The position numbers and the translations under genes were made by a program. A model generated the notes under the pieces. That model saw only the letters and a list, made by a program, of their open reading frames with translations. It had not been told where the DNA came from and did no database searches. From Paramacrobiotus metropolitanus (Eukaryota; Tardigrada; Eutardigrada; Parachela; Macrobiotidae), in the NCBI RefSeq assembly GCF_019649055.1, contig NW_026570258.1, positions 496,001 to 560,000 of the forward strand: a stretch of 64,000 bases of DNA. Direction: 5' to 3'. Numbering within the stretch: the stretch's first letter is position 1; every line of letters starts with the position of its first letter. Below are positions 24,378 to 37,442 of this stretch, piece by piece.

Positions 24378-25006
24378 TTGCGCGCACACAGTTGAGCTAC
24401 GCACAATAAATTTTAAAAGAAAACAATTTTAAAAAACAATTACTTCATAACTCGGATAAACGGCAAACACGCAAAGACCAAAGTGATTTTCATTCCTGCA
24501 GATTTTATTTGCGTATTTTCCAGCCTGAAAATATTTTTCGCTCGACATTTGACAACAACGGCGCGTTTTATCGTGAAAGCTCGAAGCCAGGTTAGAGGCA
24601 TAGCGAGCCGAGGCACCACATGTTTTGGCGGGGGCATCATCTCGTCGGTATGACCAGGTCGACCGCCACAGTAGTCGGTCTGTATAACAAGTGTTCAATC
24701 GCTTCGGCGCAGCCTGCAGAAGAACTGCTCGTTATCAGACAGGGAAACACCTACTACAGAGTCGTTTATGTATGCGCTTGTTTCATGTAAAATGAACAAG
24801 TGGCGCTTGAAGTTCCCTGTCATCGAGTTGCCCACACTTAAAAATGACGTGAAAAATAAACAGAAACTTTTGGAAACGGCGTTCTGAAAAATCAAAAATG
24901 TTTTTGAAGTCTGGCTGGAAGTGATGTTTTGGTTTTATTGCTGAAATCACTACAGTTTCAAATCAAGTAAATTTTTAGTACGTGTTTAAGACGTTGCATA
25001 ATAAAA
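24378..25006. promoter_or_regulatory. Shared 629-bp upstream region of two divergent genes
   Basis: The cupin-domain gene starts at 24377 on the minus strand and the EPS15-like gene at 25007 on the plus strand, so both promoters and 5' UTRs must lie here or overlap. No TATA box or known element is obvious. Minor open frames in it have no support. Confidence 0.4.
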
Positions 25007-28000
25007 ATGGCCGATCCCTTCGCCTCCGCCTTCGAACCATCGTTTTCATCACCAGCCCAACCCAACTTCTCCCCCCGGCCCTCCATCTCGGGCTTCCCCG
25101 TGGCGCCCAATCAGGTCCTGGCCGTGTGGTCCGTCACGGCGCCCGAGAAGGCCAAATCCGATCAGATCTTCCTGACCATCGACACCGATCAGGACGGATT
25201 GATCAACGGCGGGGAATGCAAGGGTATCTTCCTGCAGTCCGGACTCCCCCCACCCATGCTGGCCCACATCTGGACGCTGTGCGACATTAAAAAGAACGGG
25301 ATGCTGAACGCCGAGCAGTTCGCCCTGGCCTTCCATCTCATCCACCAGAAAGTCAAGTCCAACACGGACCCCCCGACGGCCCTGTCCCCCGACCTGGTAC
25401 CCCCCTCCATGCGCCAGTACTCCACGCAGTTCCCCGTTCCGGGCGTCACGGGCCCGCTGGAGGACAGTGAGGAAGGCGGGGATGAGGATTTGAAGAAGGA
25501 GATTAAGGCGCTGGAGGAGGAGATTAAGGGCATCCGGGCCGATAGGGCGCAGCTGGTGCAGGATGTGGAAAGTCGCAAAGCAGAAGTCTTGGTAAGCCTG
25601 AGTTAGGATACAATGGTAAGCTTAAATAAATAAATAAATAAGGTAGCTGAACTAAATCATAAAATTGAATTACGTACATTATTAAAAAAATATCAAATTA
25701 ATTAAAACAGGATTGGATGTTTTGGTAGTACCTAATTTTGTAGCAGTAGTGTCTGGTTAATACTGTCGTACTCTGTAATTATGAATCGAAATAAAGAAGA
25801 GAATAGTATTAATCGTAAATCAGAAGATCCTACATTGGTGAGATATGTTTAAATTGATGAAATTTATTTTTTTTTCGATGACAAATTTTCTAATTTTTCA
25901 GCAGAAAATAGCAAAAGTGTGCTTTGTGCTTCTGACTGGTGAGTTTTTGTATTCGGCAGGAAATTTCTAAATTTTAATGTTAGTAAATAGTAAATCTGGG
26001 TATTGGTAAAAGTTTCAGTTATATATGGATTGCGTGATACAGTATGAACACTGGCGGGCAGAAAGTCATGTACCGTACTAAAATTTCTTTTAAGTTAAAA
26101 TTAAGTAAGTATTATGTTTATCTCTGTGATAATGTGATAAAGAGGTTTATCTCTGTGATAAAAAGCTGTAATAGTATAAATTCATAAAATATTGGTAAAA
26201 AGTAACGTAATGATAATGATTTTTTTTTATTCTACTTAAGTATTTGCGAATACTTTTTTGCTGTGAAACAACGTCTCCGATGGTTAGATTTTGCCACTTG
26301 TCTACGAAATTTGTGGTCCATCTTATGAGCATACTCACAGTCAGGTGATCTTAAAAATCAGACTATCTTTATTGATCTTAAAAGCGCATAATTTAGAGTT
26401 ACACTATTATTACGCGAAAAGGAATGGAATAGGGCGTGCCGTTGCAGCAGTTTTTTTAATAATTTTTTGTTGTCTTCATTATTTTTGCACTTATGTGTTT
26501 TTTTTTTAAATTGATATTATTCATAAATAAATTTACGAGAACAGCAGTAATTACTGTACGGAACTGACATCCACCTACTTGAATTTCTAAATTTCCTTGG
26601 TAGTATTGTAGTAAATAGTAATTTTCAGTGGCAGTTTTGATTAAGGACTACGTGATATGAACACCAGCACAAGAAAGCCATGTACTTAAATTTGTTTTTC
26701 AGTTAAAATTAAACATTGCGCTTTTCACTGTGAAGCGATGTGCGAATATGAAACTGAGTAAAAAGTAACGCGAAATTTATAATTTCAGTTTTATTCCAAA
26801 ATTTCGCAATTACTTTTTTGTTGTGAAACACCGACTTGTAAATACTGTTGCGCGCCACTTGTCTACGAAACTCACGTTCTCACGTGTGTTCCATTTTAGG
26901 TTAAAGGCGATTCTAAAATCACGCTTTATTAAACCATCTTAAAATCTTAAAATCACACTATTATCGCGTGCTATTATTACGGGAAAAAAAGAGTTCGACG
27001 GGCCATGCTGTTTTTTTACACGTTTTTTGTTTTTACTGTTTTTTATTTTTTTTTATTGTTATCATTTTTTCTCTCAATAGGGACGTCAGACGGAGCTGCA
27101 GAACATGACGAAAGAGCTGGAGCAACTACAAACCGCCGCCAAACAGCTGGACTTCCAGCGCGGGGAAGCGCAGAAGCGGCTGGACGACCTGGACGCCCAG
27201 AAACTCCGTCTGCAGTCCACCCACACCGCGCTGACTGCCGAAATCCAAGCGGAACGTGAGAAAACCCGCGAACTGCGCGGGGAGATTGAGCGCCGGCAGC
27301 GCGGGCAAAAGGACGAAGAACTGGAAGCCAGTCAGAAGAAGGCGGAGTTGGAGCGGCTGAAACGGGAGGAAGCGACGCTGGCGCAGAAACTAGACCACCA
27401 ACGGGCGCAGATGGCCAGTCTGGAGGTGGCGGTACGCGAGGGTGACGGGCGGATCGGGCAGATTGAGGAGCACATGGCCACACTGGCGGCTATGAATGCG
27501 TCGCTGCGCGTAAGTTGCTCGTTGTGTTTTGAACGGTTTAGATGATTTTTATATTTTATACGACGAGGCTACTTTACTGCATAAATTTTTATTCAAATTG
27601 TAATAATAATTAAACAAATTTTAATACTGTACTGATTAAATAAATAATATTGCTCATTTTATTATGAATTAAATAAACAGTAATACCTAATTAATTTTAT
27701 TATTGAATAATTATTATTAGGACTCGTAGTACTTGATTGAAATATTAATTCCGTAAATTTTTTGTACTCCCTTGTATGGCAAATAGCCAAGTATCAGTCC
27801 ACGTTACGGCAGGTGATTTTGGTTTGGTTTAAATTAGTTTTGACCAAAAAAATTGTTTCATAATTCCATAGAAGTACTCATAATTTTTTTATTGGTAATC
27901 GTCGGAAAAGCGGTATAACTTCCGGATTGCGGACCACTGCACTACGATTCGCACTATCTGGGAATCGTTTTTATTATGACGTTGCGGTTTGGTAAGTTTT

Positions 28001-28869
28001 CGGTATTATTGGAGCGTGTATTTAGTATTTATTTTTATTTTTTTCATAGATTAATTGTGGCAAGCTGCTAACTATTGACACCAAATATTACGAGTCGCTT
28101 CAGTTGAAGGAGATTTTATTTATTTTGCCAAAAAATGTTATTTTTAGATTTCAGGGCTGCAATATTTATTGCAATATTTTCAGGCCGGTTAGTGTGTTCT
28201 TATCAGACCACTACACTACGATTCTCATTTATTCAGAGCGTGCTTGACACGATATTATGGTGCGATAAATTCCCGCTATTTTTATTTTGTCTTTTACAGG
28301 ATGCCATCACGCAGTTCGACGCCGCGCTGGCCTCCAACGACACCTCCGGCATCAACCACACCTACCTGCACCGCCCCCTCTCCGACTTCACCTTCAACGC
28401 CGGCCTCCTCAACTTCCAGCCCATCTCCGCCGCGCCGACCTTCCCCGTCAAGACCCCCGTCACCAGCGCCTTCGACGACCCCTTCCGAGGCGAAGACCCC
28501 TTCGCCTCGTCGGCCGCCTCAACCACCATCGTCAGCGATGATCCCTGGGGCGCCTCGCCCTTCGGCGCCTTCGCCGCGGACCCCTTTGGGGGCGGGGGCG
28601 GCGGTTTCCCCCCGGAATCCCCGCTGCCGGCCCTCCCCCCGAAGAAGAGCGCGCTGACGCTGGGCGGGGCCGTCAATAAGCAGCCGCCGCCGCGGCCCGC
28701 CCCGCCCAAGGCCGGGAAGAAGGAGGGCAGTAGTCCGGCGCGTGACGCCTTCGAGAGCGATCCCTGGGGGGCGGGGGGCGGGGCGGACGGGGTGTACGCC
28801 TTCCCCGGGTTTGAGCAGCCGCAGGCGTCGTCCTTCGCTACGGATTTCGATGATTTCGGGAAGTTCTGA
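25007..28869 (+). CDS. EPS15-like endocytic adaptor with one EH domain, three exons
   Basis: Clathrin-mediated endocytosis adaptor acting at the plasma membrane. Exons are 25007-25591, 27081-27509 and 28300-28869, all joined in phase 0, giving 527 residues. The EH domain lies at about 36-117: it has a complete EF-hand loop at 59-70 (DTDQDGLINGGE) and the ligand-pocket tryptophan at 89, which in this family binds NPF motifs. Residues about 160-340 are heptad-rich coiled coil. The C-terminal third is proline-rich and holds DPF/DPW motifs (DDPFRGEDPF, DDPWG, ADPFGG, SDPWG) of the kind that bind AP-2 appendages. Family members normally have three EH domains, and no ubiquitin-interacting motif is visible at the end here. 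So this is a short form, or the missing EH exons lie elsewhere. The start ATG has a good AAAATGGCC context. Confidence 0.88.
25940..27070. repeat. Diverged duplication inside EPS15-like intron 1
   Basis: The stretch from about 25970 to 26480 matches 26610-27050 in order: TAGTAAATAGTAA, then ACGTGATA..ATGAACAC, AGTTAAAATTAA, ACTTTTTTG.TGTGAAACA, and the long T run at the end. Identity looks moderate, so the duplication is old. The second copy supplies the acceptor of exon 2. Confidence 0.55.
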
Positions 28870-29939
28870 GACGGAATTGGGTGGTCTGTAATCTGCGGTG
28901 CGGTCTCGGTGATTAAATGTGTTTGTTTATACATTCGTCGTGTTGTATTTATTTTCCAGCAGATTTCTCACGGGTTCAACCGATTTTGATTGTGGTTTTG
29001 AAAATTAATAAGAAATTCCATAGTGATTGATAATAGTGTGTTGTGTTTCACGTTTTGGCAGTGTTTAGTCAGTTTTGTCATTTATTTTGGCGCACATGCA
29101 CATGCAGTTTTCAGTTATGAAGTGCAGTAATGTTAAATTGATAAATTTAAGTTACTGTAATATTGTTCTTGTATGTGCGGATGTCAGTGTCCGAATGTGC
29201 TAAATAATGAGAATATTAATTCGGAACAATAAACGGCTAATCTGTTTTTATTGTGGAATGCTTAGGTTTCACGAGGGAAAATATATACAGTACATTATAA
29301 ACCGGGCTTTTTAGTTTCTGGGCTGGGTAAAAAATTATTTTAAACCACCAAAATTGCCGCATTTAAAACTATGGTATAAAATTAAATACTTAAGAGGAGA
29401 ACATTGCTGATTTACAGCGAGTGCTTACTTGTTGCGAGTCGGAAAATGAGATTTTATGGGCTATCTTAGTGCAGTGGCAAAAAATGTATAAAAATAAGTG
29501 TAGGTGTTGATTGCTGAACACAGTTACTTCAACACCGCTTTTGGACGCGGGAGTTCTGCAGTCTTATTCATAATAACAACCAAATTATGTATTTTTTTTA
29601 TTTTATACAACCTACAATTTTAATTCTGGGTAAAACTGAATAATGGGCTGGATTGTTGTCCTTTTATTACACGTGCACTGACGGTGAAGTGCCAGCTGCG
29701 TGGTGTGGACGTACAGTAAACTCGTACAGCAGCACGTATCACGTACGGAAAACTATCAGTAGCGCTACCTTGTCGACCAGACTCACTCGATCTGGTGTTT
29801 TCACTGTTTTGACTTTTGATGCTCAATAGTCAATTAGCACATGTTTACTTTTCGTCATATTCACTTCCGCTTTTTCCCACATCGTGGTTAATACTTATAG
29901 TACGGGATTTCAATCGTTAATCATCGGCCATCACAGAAA
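28870..29939. other. Intergenic between EPS15-like gene and DCAF8
   Basis: This should hold the 3' UTR of the EPS15-like gene. A candidate poly(A) signal AATAAA lies near 29227, and a GATTAAATG variant near 28911. No coding exon is seen. DCAF8 promoter sequence must lie in the last few hundred bases. Confidence 0.45.
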
Positions 29940-32900
29940 ATGGAGCATCAAGATGAGGTGCCGAGCGACAGCGAGGAAACATCCACTAACCCGAAAAAGA
30001 ACCAGAAGCGCAAATCGGACAACAGCTCCGACACATCCCCGACTGCATCACGTCGAGGCAAACGTCTTTCAACCCCCTTCCCCAACTTTTCCTGCTAAAA
30101 AAATCACCGCTGGTTTTTCCCCTTGTAGATACTTCAGCTGAAACATCTAGTGGTAAGGAGTCTGCCCAGAAGATGAAGAAATCCAATGAACAGATTTCCA
30201 CGAACCCTGTCGCCCAGCCGTCCGCCCCGGGATCCGATGACGAGGAGATGCCCGCGCTGCTGGATCCCTGGCAGATGCGCGAGCTGGCCCTGGCCGAGCC
30301 GAACCGGATGAAGCAGGAGATGTCACGGGAGCGTATGAGCGAGCGCATCGCCACCCTCCAGGAGAATGAGGAGGCGGCGCAACGCGATGCGCTGGCGGAC
30401 ATGCCCCCCCTGATGGAGCCGGGGGCGGCGGGGGGCCGGGCGCGGGGCATTCGGATTATCAGCGTGTCCACCGGGTCGGATGAGGAGGAGGGACCCAACG
30501 CGGACGATCTGCCCGATCTCCTGTCTCCTGGGTGAGAAAAACATGCAAAATATTTTTATTAGTTAGCTGTTAGGAACTTATTTTTCAAAGTGCCTTTTTA
30601 ATTAGATTTTTTCTTTTTAATCAGGTTTTCTGACTAGTTTTCAACGTGCTCTTTTTAATACTTTTTCGTTGTATTTTTTTAGAAATTTTCTTTGTAATTA
30701 CGGTTTATATTTTGTGGAGGTTTTTGTTGTCTTGAAAAGAAATTATTACGGTTGTGCGCAGCGGCTTTTTGAAAATGTTGGGCAAATTAGCGCTTGAATT
30801 ATGAAATTTATGTCATGTGAGTTAATTAACGTTAAAAGGGTAAAACGCGTGCGAACCGATTCCTTTGAGATTTTCTTGATGATTGCCTATTGTTGTAGAG
30901 TATTACGAACAGGGATTTCAGAAGGGTGATTATTAGGAAGAAATACAATATTTTCCGTTATAAGTACGTATTTTCTCGGGCAGGGACTCGGATCGCATGG
31001 AAGTGTCGGACGATGAAGATGAGGACGAGGCCCGCGGCGACGCCCAGTCGGACAACCCCATCCTGTGGCACACCCCCGCCGACCCCCACGAGCTCATCGC
31101 CCCCCTCCCGCCCCTGTCGCCCCGCCAGTCCCTGCCGGCACTGCTGCTGTGGAAAGAGCTCAATCCTTTCCCCGCCGCGCTGCAGCTGCGCCAGAAACTC
31201 GCCTCCCACCGCGATCTCGTCCAGCGTCTGGGCCTCTACGCCACCCTCGACCATCATACCGGTATGGTTCGTCTGAAACAGCGTAAAATTACTGCAGAAC
31301 GGAATCCGGGGCGTATCCTATGGAATACTCAGTTTTCTTTCACATTATTCGTGATTTCTTTAACTTTTTGTGGAGATTTTCTCTGATAAAATTTCTCAAT
31401 CTTTTGCCAGATGTTTTGGAAATTTAATTCCTATGAATCGTTGAGCTGTTTTCGAAATTATTAATTATTATTTTGTTTTGAATTTTTTCCAGTTTTTAAA
31501 TTATTTTCAAGATATTGTCTAAAATAAATTGCGAAGTCGGTGCTATTAAATGCTTTCAGAAATGTCTAGATTTCTGAACTTTTTAGCCGTTTTGTTCACT
31601 TAATTTATAACATTGTTTTGCCGATATTCTGTGATTCAAATTCTTTCTGATCGTTCGGAGCTAGTTTCAGAATTGTAATTCTGGAAATTTTTGAAATTAT
31701 CACTACTCATACTCGTAATTGATGTTTTGGGTTTCGTATTTTGTACATTATTAAAACAGGATTTCCTTCATCGCGGTGCTGGCGATAGCTGTATATGCTT
31801 CTCCATTAGAAACTGCGGGGGCGAAACGTGAGTTTTTTGTGCTGTGTTGCAGGCTGTGTGAATGCGCTGAACTTCAATCCGGCCGGGACGCTGTTGGCCA
31901 GCGGATCGGACGATCTGGAGGTGGGCGTGTGGGATTGGATGCAGAAGAAGCTCAAGTACTCCTTCCCCTCCGGCCACAACGCCAATGTCTTCCAGGTACC
32001 CGTCTAACTGCGTTTTTTAAGCGGTAATAATTTTGTTGCCACGCTAATTGTGTTATAATCCGTGGAATATGGTACAGTACGCATAAATAATACTTCCGGA
32101 AATGCCTCGAATCACGTTGATAATAATCGTTAATCAGCTGGTCTAAAAAGAAAATACAGGCCTCTGTATTCTGTTCTGTTAACCCATTTTTTTTATCAAC
32201 CATTTTCCTGTTGACGGCTGGCAGCCTCAGAAGTTACTCTGGATTATCCAGTGTACTACGCTTTCTGTGTTGTAAATAGTACTGAAAGCCTATTGCTGCA
32301 ATAGAGATTAGAATGTTGTCATGTGACAATGTAAATTGAGTGTATTAATTTTTCTGTTGAACCCGGTTAAAATGAAAAGTATCTTAAAAGTTTACATTAT
32401 GTTGTATCATTAAAAAAGTACTGAATAATTTGTCAACAGAGATCGAGTTGATTATTCAGTATACTGCGAGTGCGTTTGATATTGAATTTACCCACTGGAC
32501 TACGTATTCTGTCGTCGAAAGGTAGATAAATACATCGTTGTCGAATTGTCATAAAAATATAAAAAAAAATCTGGGAAAGTAAAATAGCTAAATAAAATAA
32601 AGTATCTGTTGATTAAATATGCGGGATGTGTGATTGATTGCAGACGAAATTCTTGCCGTTGAGCAACGATTCACTGATTGTGACGGCGTCGCGGGATGGT
32701 GGAGTGCGCTTAGCGGAATTGTCGATGGCCGGCGGACGCCCGAAAATCCGGCATTTATGCCGACATCACGGCGCCTGCCATAAGGTTGGTAAAATATGCC
32801 GATAAATTAATTCGTTACTGTCCGTTTTCTACGTAACGATCGTCTTTAAATAAATACGGAAATTATACTTATGGTTTGTCGATATTAAACTTAATTGTTT

Positions 32901-35900
32901 TTCGGTGCGTTTGTCGCAGTTGTTTTTAGTTAAAATTTGGTAGAAGTGCTGAACTTCTTTTCGGTAGCCCATAATTATTTTCGGTGGAATATTTCCAGTA
33001 GATGTTCGAAACTGATTTTCCGTACAATGGTCTGCATTATTGCTGGTGGATTCCAGTAATGAAATTGTAGTAAATGTTTCGAATTCTTTCCGATGCATTT
33101 CAGTACTTAATTATTTTTTCGGTAGAATATTTTCAGTAGATTCCCGTAGATTATTTTCCGCTGGTGTTTTATGCATTAGTGAATTTTTCCGGTAGATTTT
33201 ATCGTCCCAGCAAATGAATTTTAGTGCTAGACTGCTAGTCAATGCTTCCACTTTTTCCTCCGCAGATTGATGTAAGAGCCGATGCGCATTATCATATTCT
33301 GACCAGCGGCGAGGACGCCGTGGTGAACTACATCGACGTGCGGGAAGCCAAGGCCCGTAAATGCGTCGTGGTGCGGGATTCTAAGAGCTCCAAAGTGCCG
33401 CTGTACTCCATTATGTCCAATCCGCTCAACGCCCACGAATTCGTCGTGTCCGGCTACGGAAAATACGTCCGGTAGGGTTTCCAATTTCTCTAACTAGACA
33501 TTAAACAAGTCACGAATTAATTAAGTTCACTAAGTAAATGTTTTTGCTGAAATTCTTTTTGAATATCTACCGCTGAATTTATTTCAGTTTTGCTGATTAG
33601 CTTGTTTTTATTTGTTATTTACCATTACAAATTATTCTTTTGATTTATTATTTGTTTGTTATTTATTAGTAACCATTGCCGATTGAATTGAATTATTTTT
33701 ATTTTACTATTGCAAATTGAATTAAGTTATTTCTTATTTATCATTGCAAATTGAACTGAGTTACCTGTAATTATTATTTACCATTGCAAAAGTACCAGTA
33801 AATTCGAGAACGTTAGGCCCGCGTTCATTACTGAAGTATACGAAAAAGTACGTAAATGAGAACAGCAATGTATTTTTAAGTTGCGCTTGAAGGCAAAAAA
33901 TGCAGTGATAATTTTTGCTCGTGTAGTAAGATTTAATCAATAATTGCTACATAATTTTGCTGTTACGACAGCGCGTATGATATGAGAAAATTGGACTCGG
34001 ATCCGTCCAAATGCCAGCCGATACTGAGCCTCTGCCCGCCGCTGCTGCAGCCGAAAAGCAGCGCACTGAGCGTCTCATCCGCCGTCTACAACTACAACGG
34101 ATCCGGTGCGTTGGATGTTGTGCATTGACAATTAGTACTAGTGTAGTATTACGTTACATAATTGTAAGTTCATTTTTGATGAAGAAAAACACTGTAAGAA
34201 TGAATTAATCGTCTCCCGGAATTAAACCCCCGGATAAAAAATTCAATGATTAAATATGTTTTGATAATTAACAACAATTTCTAGGGAAGAAATCAATCAA
34301 TGAAAATAAATTTGACAAAGTAGATTTCACAAATAATATTCTTGATGCTTAAAAGGAATTTCGGAAGAAATAAATCGTCCATCAGAATTAATTTCGATTA
34401 AGCATATAATTTTTGCGGACAAAGCGAATTTGGATAAATATGGAATAAGTTTTTTGAATTTCGATTATCCTGCATAAATAAACGTCCATCGAAATTAATC
34501 TCGACAAAGCATAATTTGCGATTTTAAATAAATGAACAATAAGTTTTTTTTGGTTTTCAGTTTTTCTTGATAGGTAAATCGTCCCTCGAAATTGATCTCT
34601 AAAAAACATAGAATTGTGCGGATGAAGCGATTTTTGACAAATAAGAAATCAGTTAATAACTCGTCTGTGGATTGTGGATATTGATCTGATGTATACACAA
34701 AAAAATAATTGTAGAAATTCTGGCCACCTACAATGACTTCCACATTTTCCTGTTTAAAAACTGCGCGGACGAAACGGTGGCCACGGTGGATCTGCAGCAC
34801 TACGAGGGCCATCGCAACAACCAGACCGTCAAGGGCGTCAACTTCTACGGCGCCAAGAGCGAGTACGTGGTCAGCGGCAGCGACTGCGGCCGCGTCTTCT
34901 TCTGGGACAAGGAGACGGCAAGGATTGTCCACTATCTCATGGCCGATGAGATCGGCGCGGTAAGAGCGATAACCCGATTTTTGTTTTTTTTTATTATTTT
35001 TGAGGAGAAAATAGTTGATTTCCTCCCCACAACTTATGGTTGTTTTAGGCTTCCAGCTCTGTTTGTGCAGCGTCGTCTGCAGTGATCTGCGATGAAAATG
35101 CATCGTATAAAATAATTCAGAAAAATAATAAACAAAAATTAAAATAATAATAAAAAAATAAAGAAAAATAGTGATAATAATAAAATAATAGGTGTATAAA
35201 ATAACGCTAAAAAATAGGTCATATGTATATTAATATTTTATTGATTTAATGGTACTGGTATTATTATAAATCAAAATATAAGGAAATTAATATATACGTT
35301 GGTTATATGTCTGTGAGTGTTAAGTTTTACTCGCTCAAGGATATCGGCAGTTGTGCAGTCGTTGTGCAATCTGCCAAAGTGGAAAACGTGGTCTTATACG
35401 GTGTTTTCGTAGTGTATCGGCTCAGTGGTCGATTAAACTCGGAAAGTGTGCTGAAATTCCGTGTATATGAATTTATGCAAATTTGTTCTCAAATATTGCC
35501 GAAGTTTTTCCACAGCTTTTGCTTCTGTGGGGTATGTTTTTGAAACAAGCCCTTGGAAAAAAATCCGTGTGAAAAACAGCGATTAAATGGAATAACATTA
35601 CAATTTAATTGTAATTAAATACCGGCATATTTTCGGTGGTTTCTTGTCCGGTAGACAATTTCGGTTACGTTGTTATTTTTTGTGCATTAAATTCTGGTGG
35701 CGCCCTCGCCATAGTTTTCTCCACATTTGTGTTTTAACCAGCTCATTTGAATGATTTAAAAAATTGTAATAGCGCAATTTGAAACTGTGGTTTTTCTGCG
35801 TGATTTTTTCTATATTTAACGATTTTTTGCAGGTGAATGTTCTGGAGCCGCATCCCCGGGATCCGTATTTCGCCACCAGCGGACTGGAGCATACCGCCAA

Positions 35901-36724
35901 GATTTGGGCACCTCTCAACGATGAGCCAGCGAATTTGGAAGATCTCATTCCCGTAATGCGCAGTTAACAGCCATTTTAAATGAATTAAAATCCGATTTTT
36001 ACCCGGGTGTTTTTTGGACAGATTATCGATAAGAACAGCAACGAGCGGAAACGCGATGCCCGGGAAATGGGCAATCATTCGGCCCGCGAAGAGCGATTCT
36101 TTATGATGCTGATGAACCATATTGCTCGTCGCGCCAACCGTGCCAATCGCGATAACAACAACGACAACGAGGATAACGCTCCGGTAAAAATTTATATTTT
36201 TAATTTTGTTTAGGTAGTAATTTTATTTATTCAACGATTTCTGTTGATTATTTTCAAGATATTTTTGTTTGATATTGCATACGAGTATTTACATTTTCAG
36301 ATACATTTTTGTACATATTTTTCGTTGTTTTTAATCCTCATTTGTTTTATTTTAACTTTTTACCTACTCGAATATGGAATTTGATGTTCATATTTTTGAA
36401 TTTTTCATTCCCGTTTTTATTTATTTTTTCATCGAGGGTGATATTTTTTGTTTTATTCGAGCACGTTGGGGTAACGTTGCACGTTTTATTCGTTGCACGT
36501 TGGGGTGTGGTTTCTTACTTGGTATTTAAGTATTTAATTTAAATTTAATCTTATTAGTTTTGGCAATGAGTAATCATTGTGAAGTTTGTTCTTATTAGTT
36601 GATTGATTTTATTTTATTGCTATTTAAATTCAATTTAAATTAGGAGGAAGCGGAGAACGATTCGGATGAGAGTGAAGGCGATGCCGATGTGCAGGTGGGC
36701 CGGGTCCGCTGTGGAACGAACTGA
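29940..36724 (+). CDS. DCAF8: DCAF8 (WDR42-type) WD40 protein, eleven exons
   Basis: Substrate receptor for the CUL4-DDB1 ubiquitin ligase. Exons are 29940-30057, 30129-30531, 30984-31261, 31853-31995, 32644-32784, 33266-33471, 33972-34105, 34715-34959, 35833-35952, 36022-36183 and 36644-36724, giving 676 residues. Residues 1-240 are acidic and disordered. The WD40 propeller covers about 260-600: [47 protein letters not shown], then the highly conserved [18 protein letters not shown] and [18 protein letters not shown]. The DxR motifs used to contact DDB1 are visible at YIDVR (exon 6) and YDMR (exons 6-7 join). The tail is N/D/E-rich. The exon 1 donor is uncertain: GC at 30058, or GT at 30052 or 30064; all keep the frame. 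Intact. Confidence 0.9.
32880..34670. repeat. Local tandem repeats in DCAF8 introns 5, 6 and 7
   Basis: Three neighbouring introns are built from different local tandem repeats. At about 32890-33200 the unit contains TTTTCGGTAGAATATTTTC. At about 33590-33800 it contains ACCATTGCAAATTGAATTAA. At about 34200-34670 a unit of about 110 bp contains AAATCGTCCATCGAAATTAA and GACAAAGCATAATTTGCG. Copies are diverged. Exons between them are clean. Confidence 0.6.
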
Positions 36725-37442
36725 CGCTGCGAATTTTCTTATGTTTTTTTGGGAATGAATCTGGGATTGTGGGAATAATATCCCATGCGTTTGATGATCG
36801 CTGTTTGTGAAAATTCATAGAAAATTGTAAATCCTTATTTTGTTGTCGGAAGGGGATCTGCTGTACAGTACAGATGCGGAGGATGAATTTATTACTGGTT
36901 AATAATTGCGTTGAAGGCCGGATTGTAAAGGCGTTGTAGAGTTTTTCTGATGTACAAATTCCCCGAAATGTGTAGAATAATTTTGAGAGAGAAAATAAAT
37001 AGACGGTGGAGAAAAATAAAAAGAGAAAAAAGAAAAGAAAAATGAAAAAAGTAAACGTCTCGAATTAATAAAAAGTTAGTAAATTAATAAATAATGAAAT
37101 TACTGTAATAAAAATTAATAAATTAATAAAAATTAATAAAAAATTAATAAATTAAAATTAATTAAAATAGATTAAATGTAAATTAATAAAAAATAGAGTT
37201 TTCTTGGAAGTACAGAAAGCGAAAACTGTAGCAAAAAATAACAGGAATTTTTTGCAAATGTATATATACAGAGTTTATGGAAAATGTGCGGAAAAACTGA
37301 ATCGGCGATCAATCACGGCGAAGAGGAGCGCTTGCAAAAAATATGATTTACGCTGAAATATTTCTCGTATTTTAACTGCAGTTAAATGGTTTTAATATGA
37401 TATTTCCCGAAAATTCTCGATGCTTTTCCGCGTATCGCGGGT
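36725..37442. other. Convergent intergenic region with AATTAATAAA low-complexity tract
   Basis: The 3' ends of DCAF8 (+) and a gustatory receptor (-) face each other across 718 bp. A run of AATTAATAAA-type sequence occupies 37060-37190. AATAAA motifs occur on the plus strand (near 36993), so a poly(A) signal for DCAF8 is available. Confidence 0.5.

Noticed and set aside
28244-28657. Proline/serine/threonine-rich frame and others over the EPS15-like exon 3
   Set aside because: Shadow frames caused by the high GC content of the real exon.
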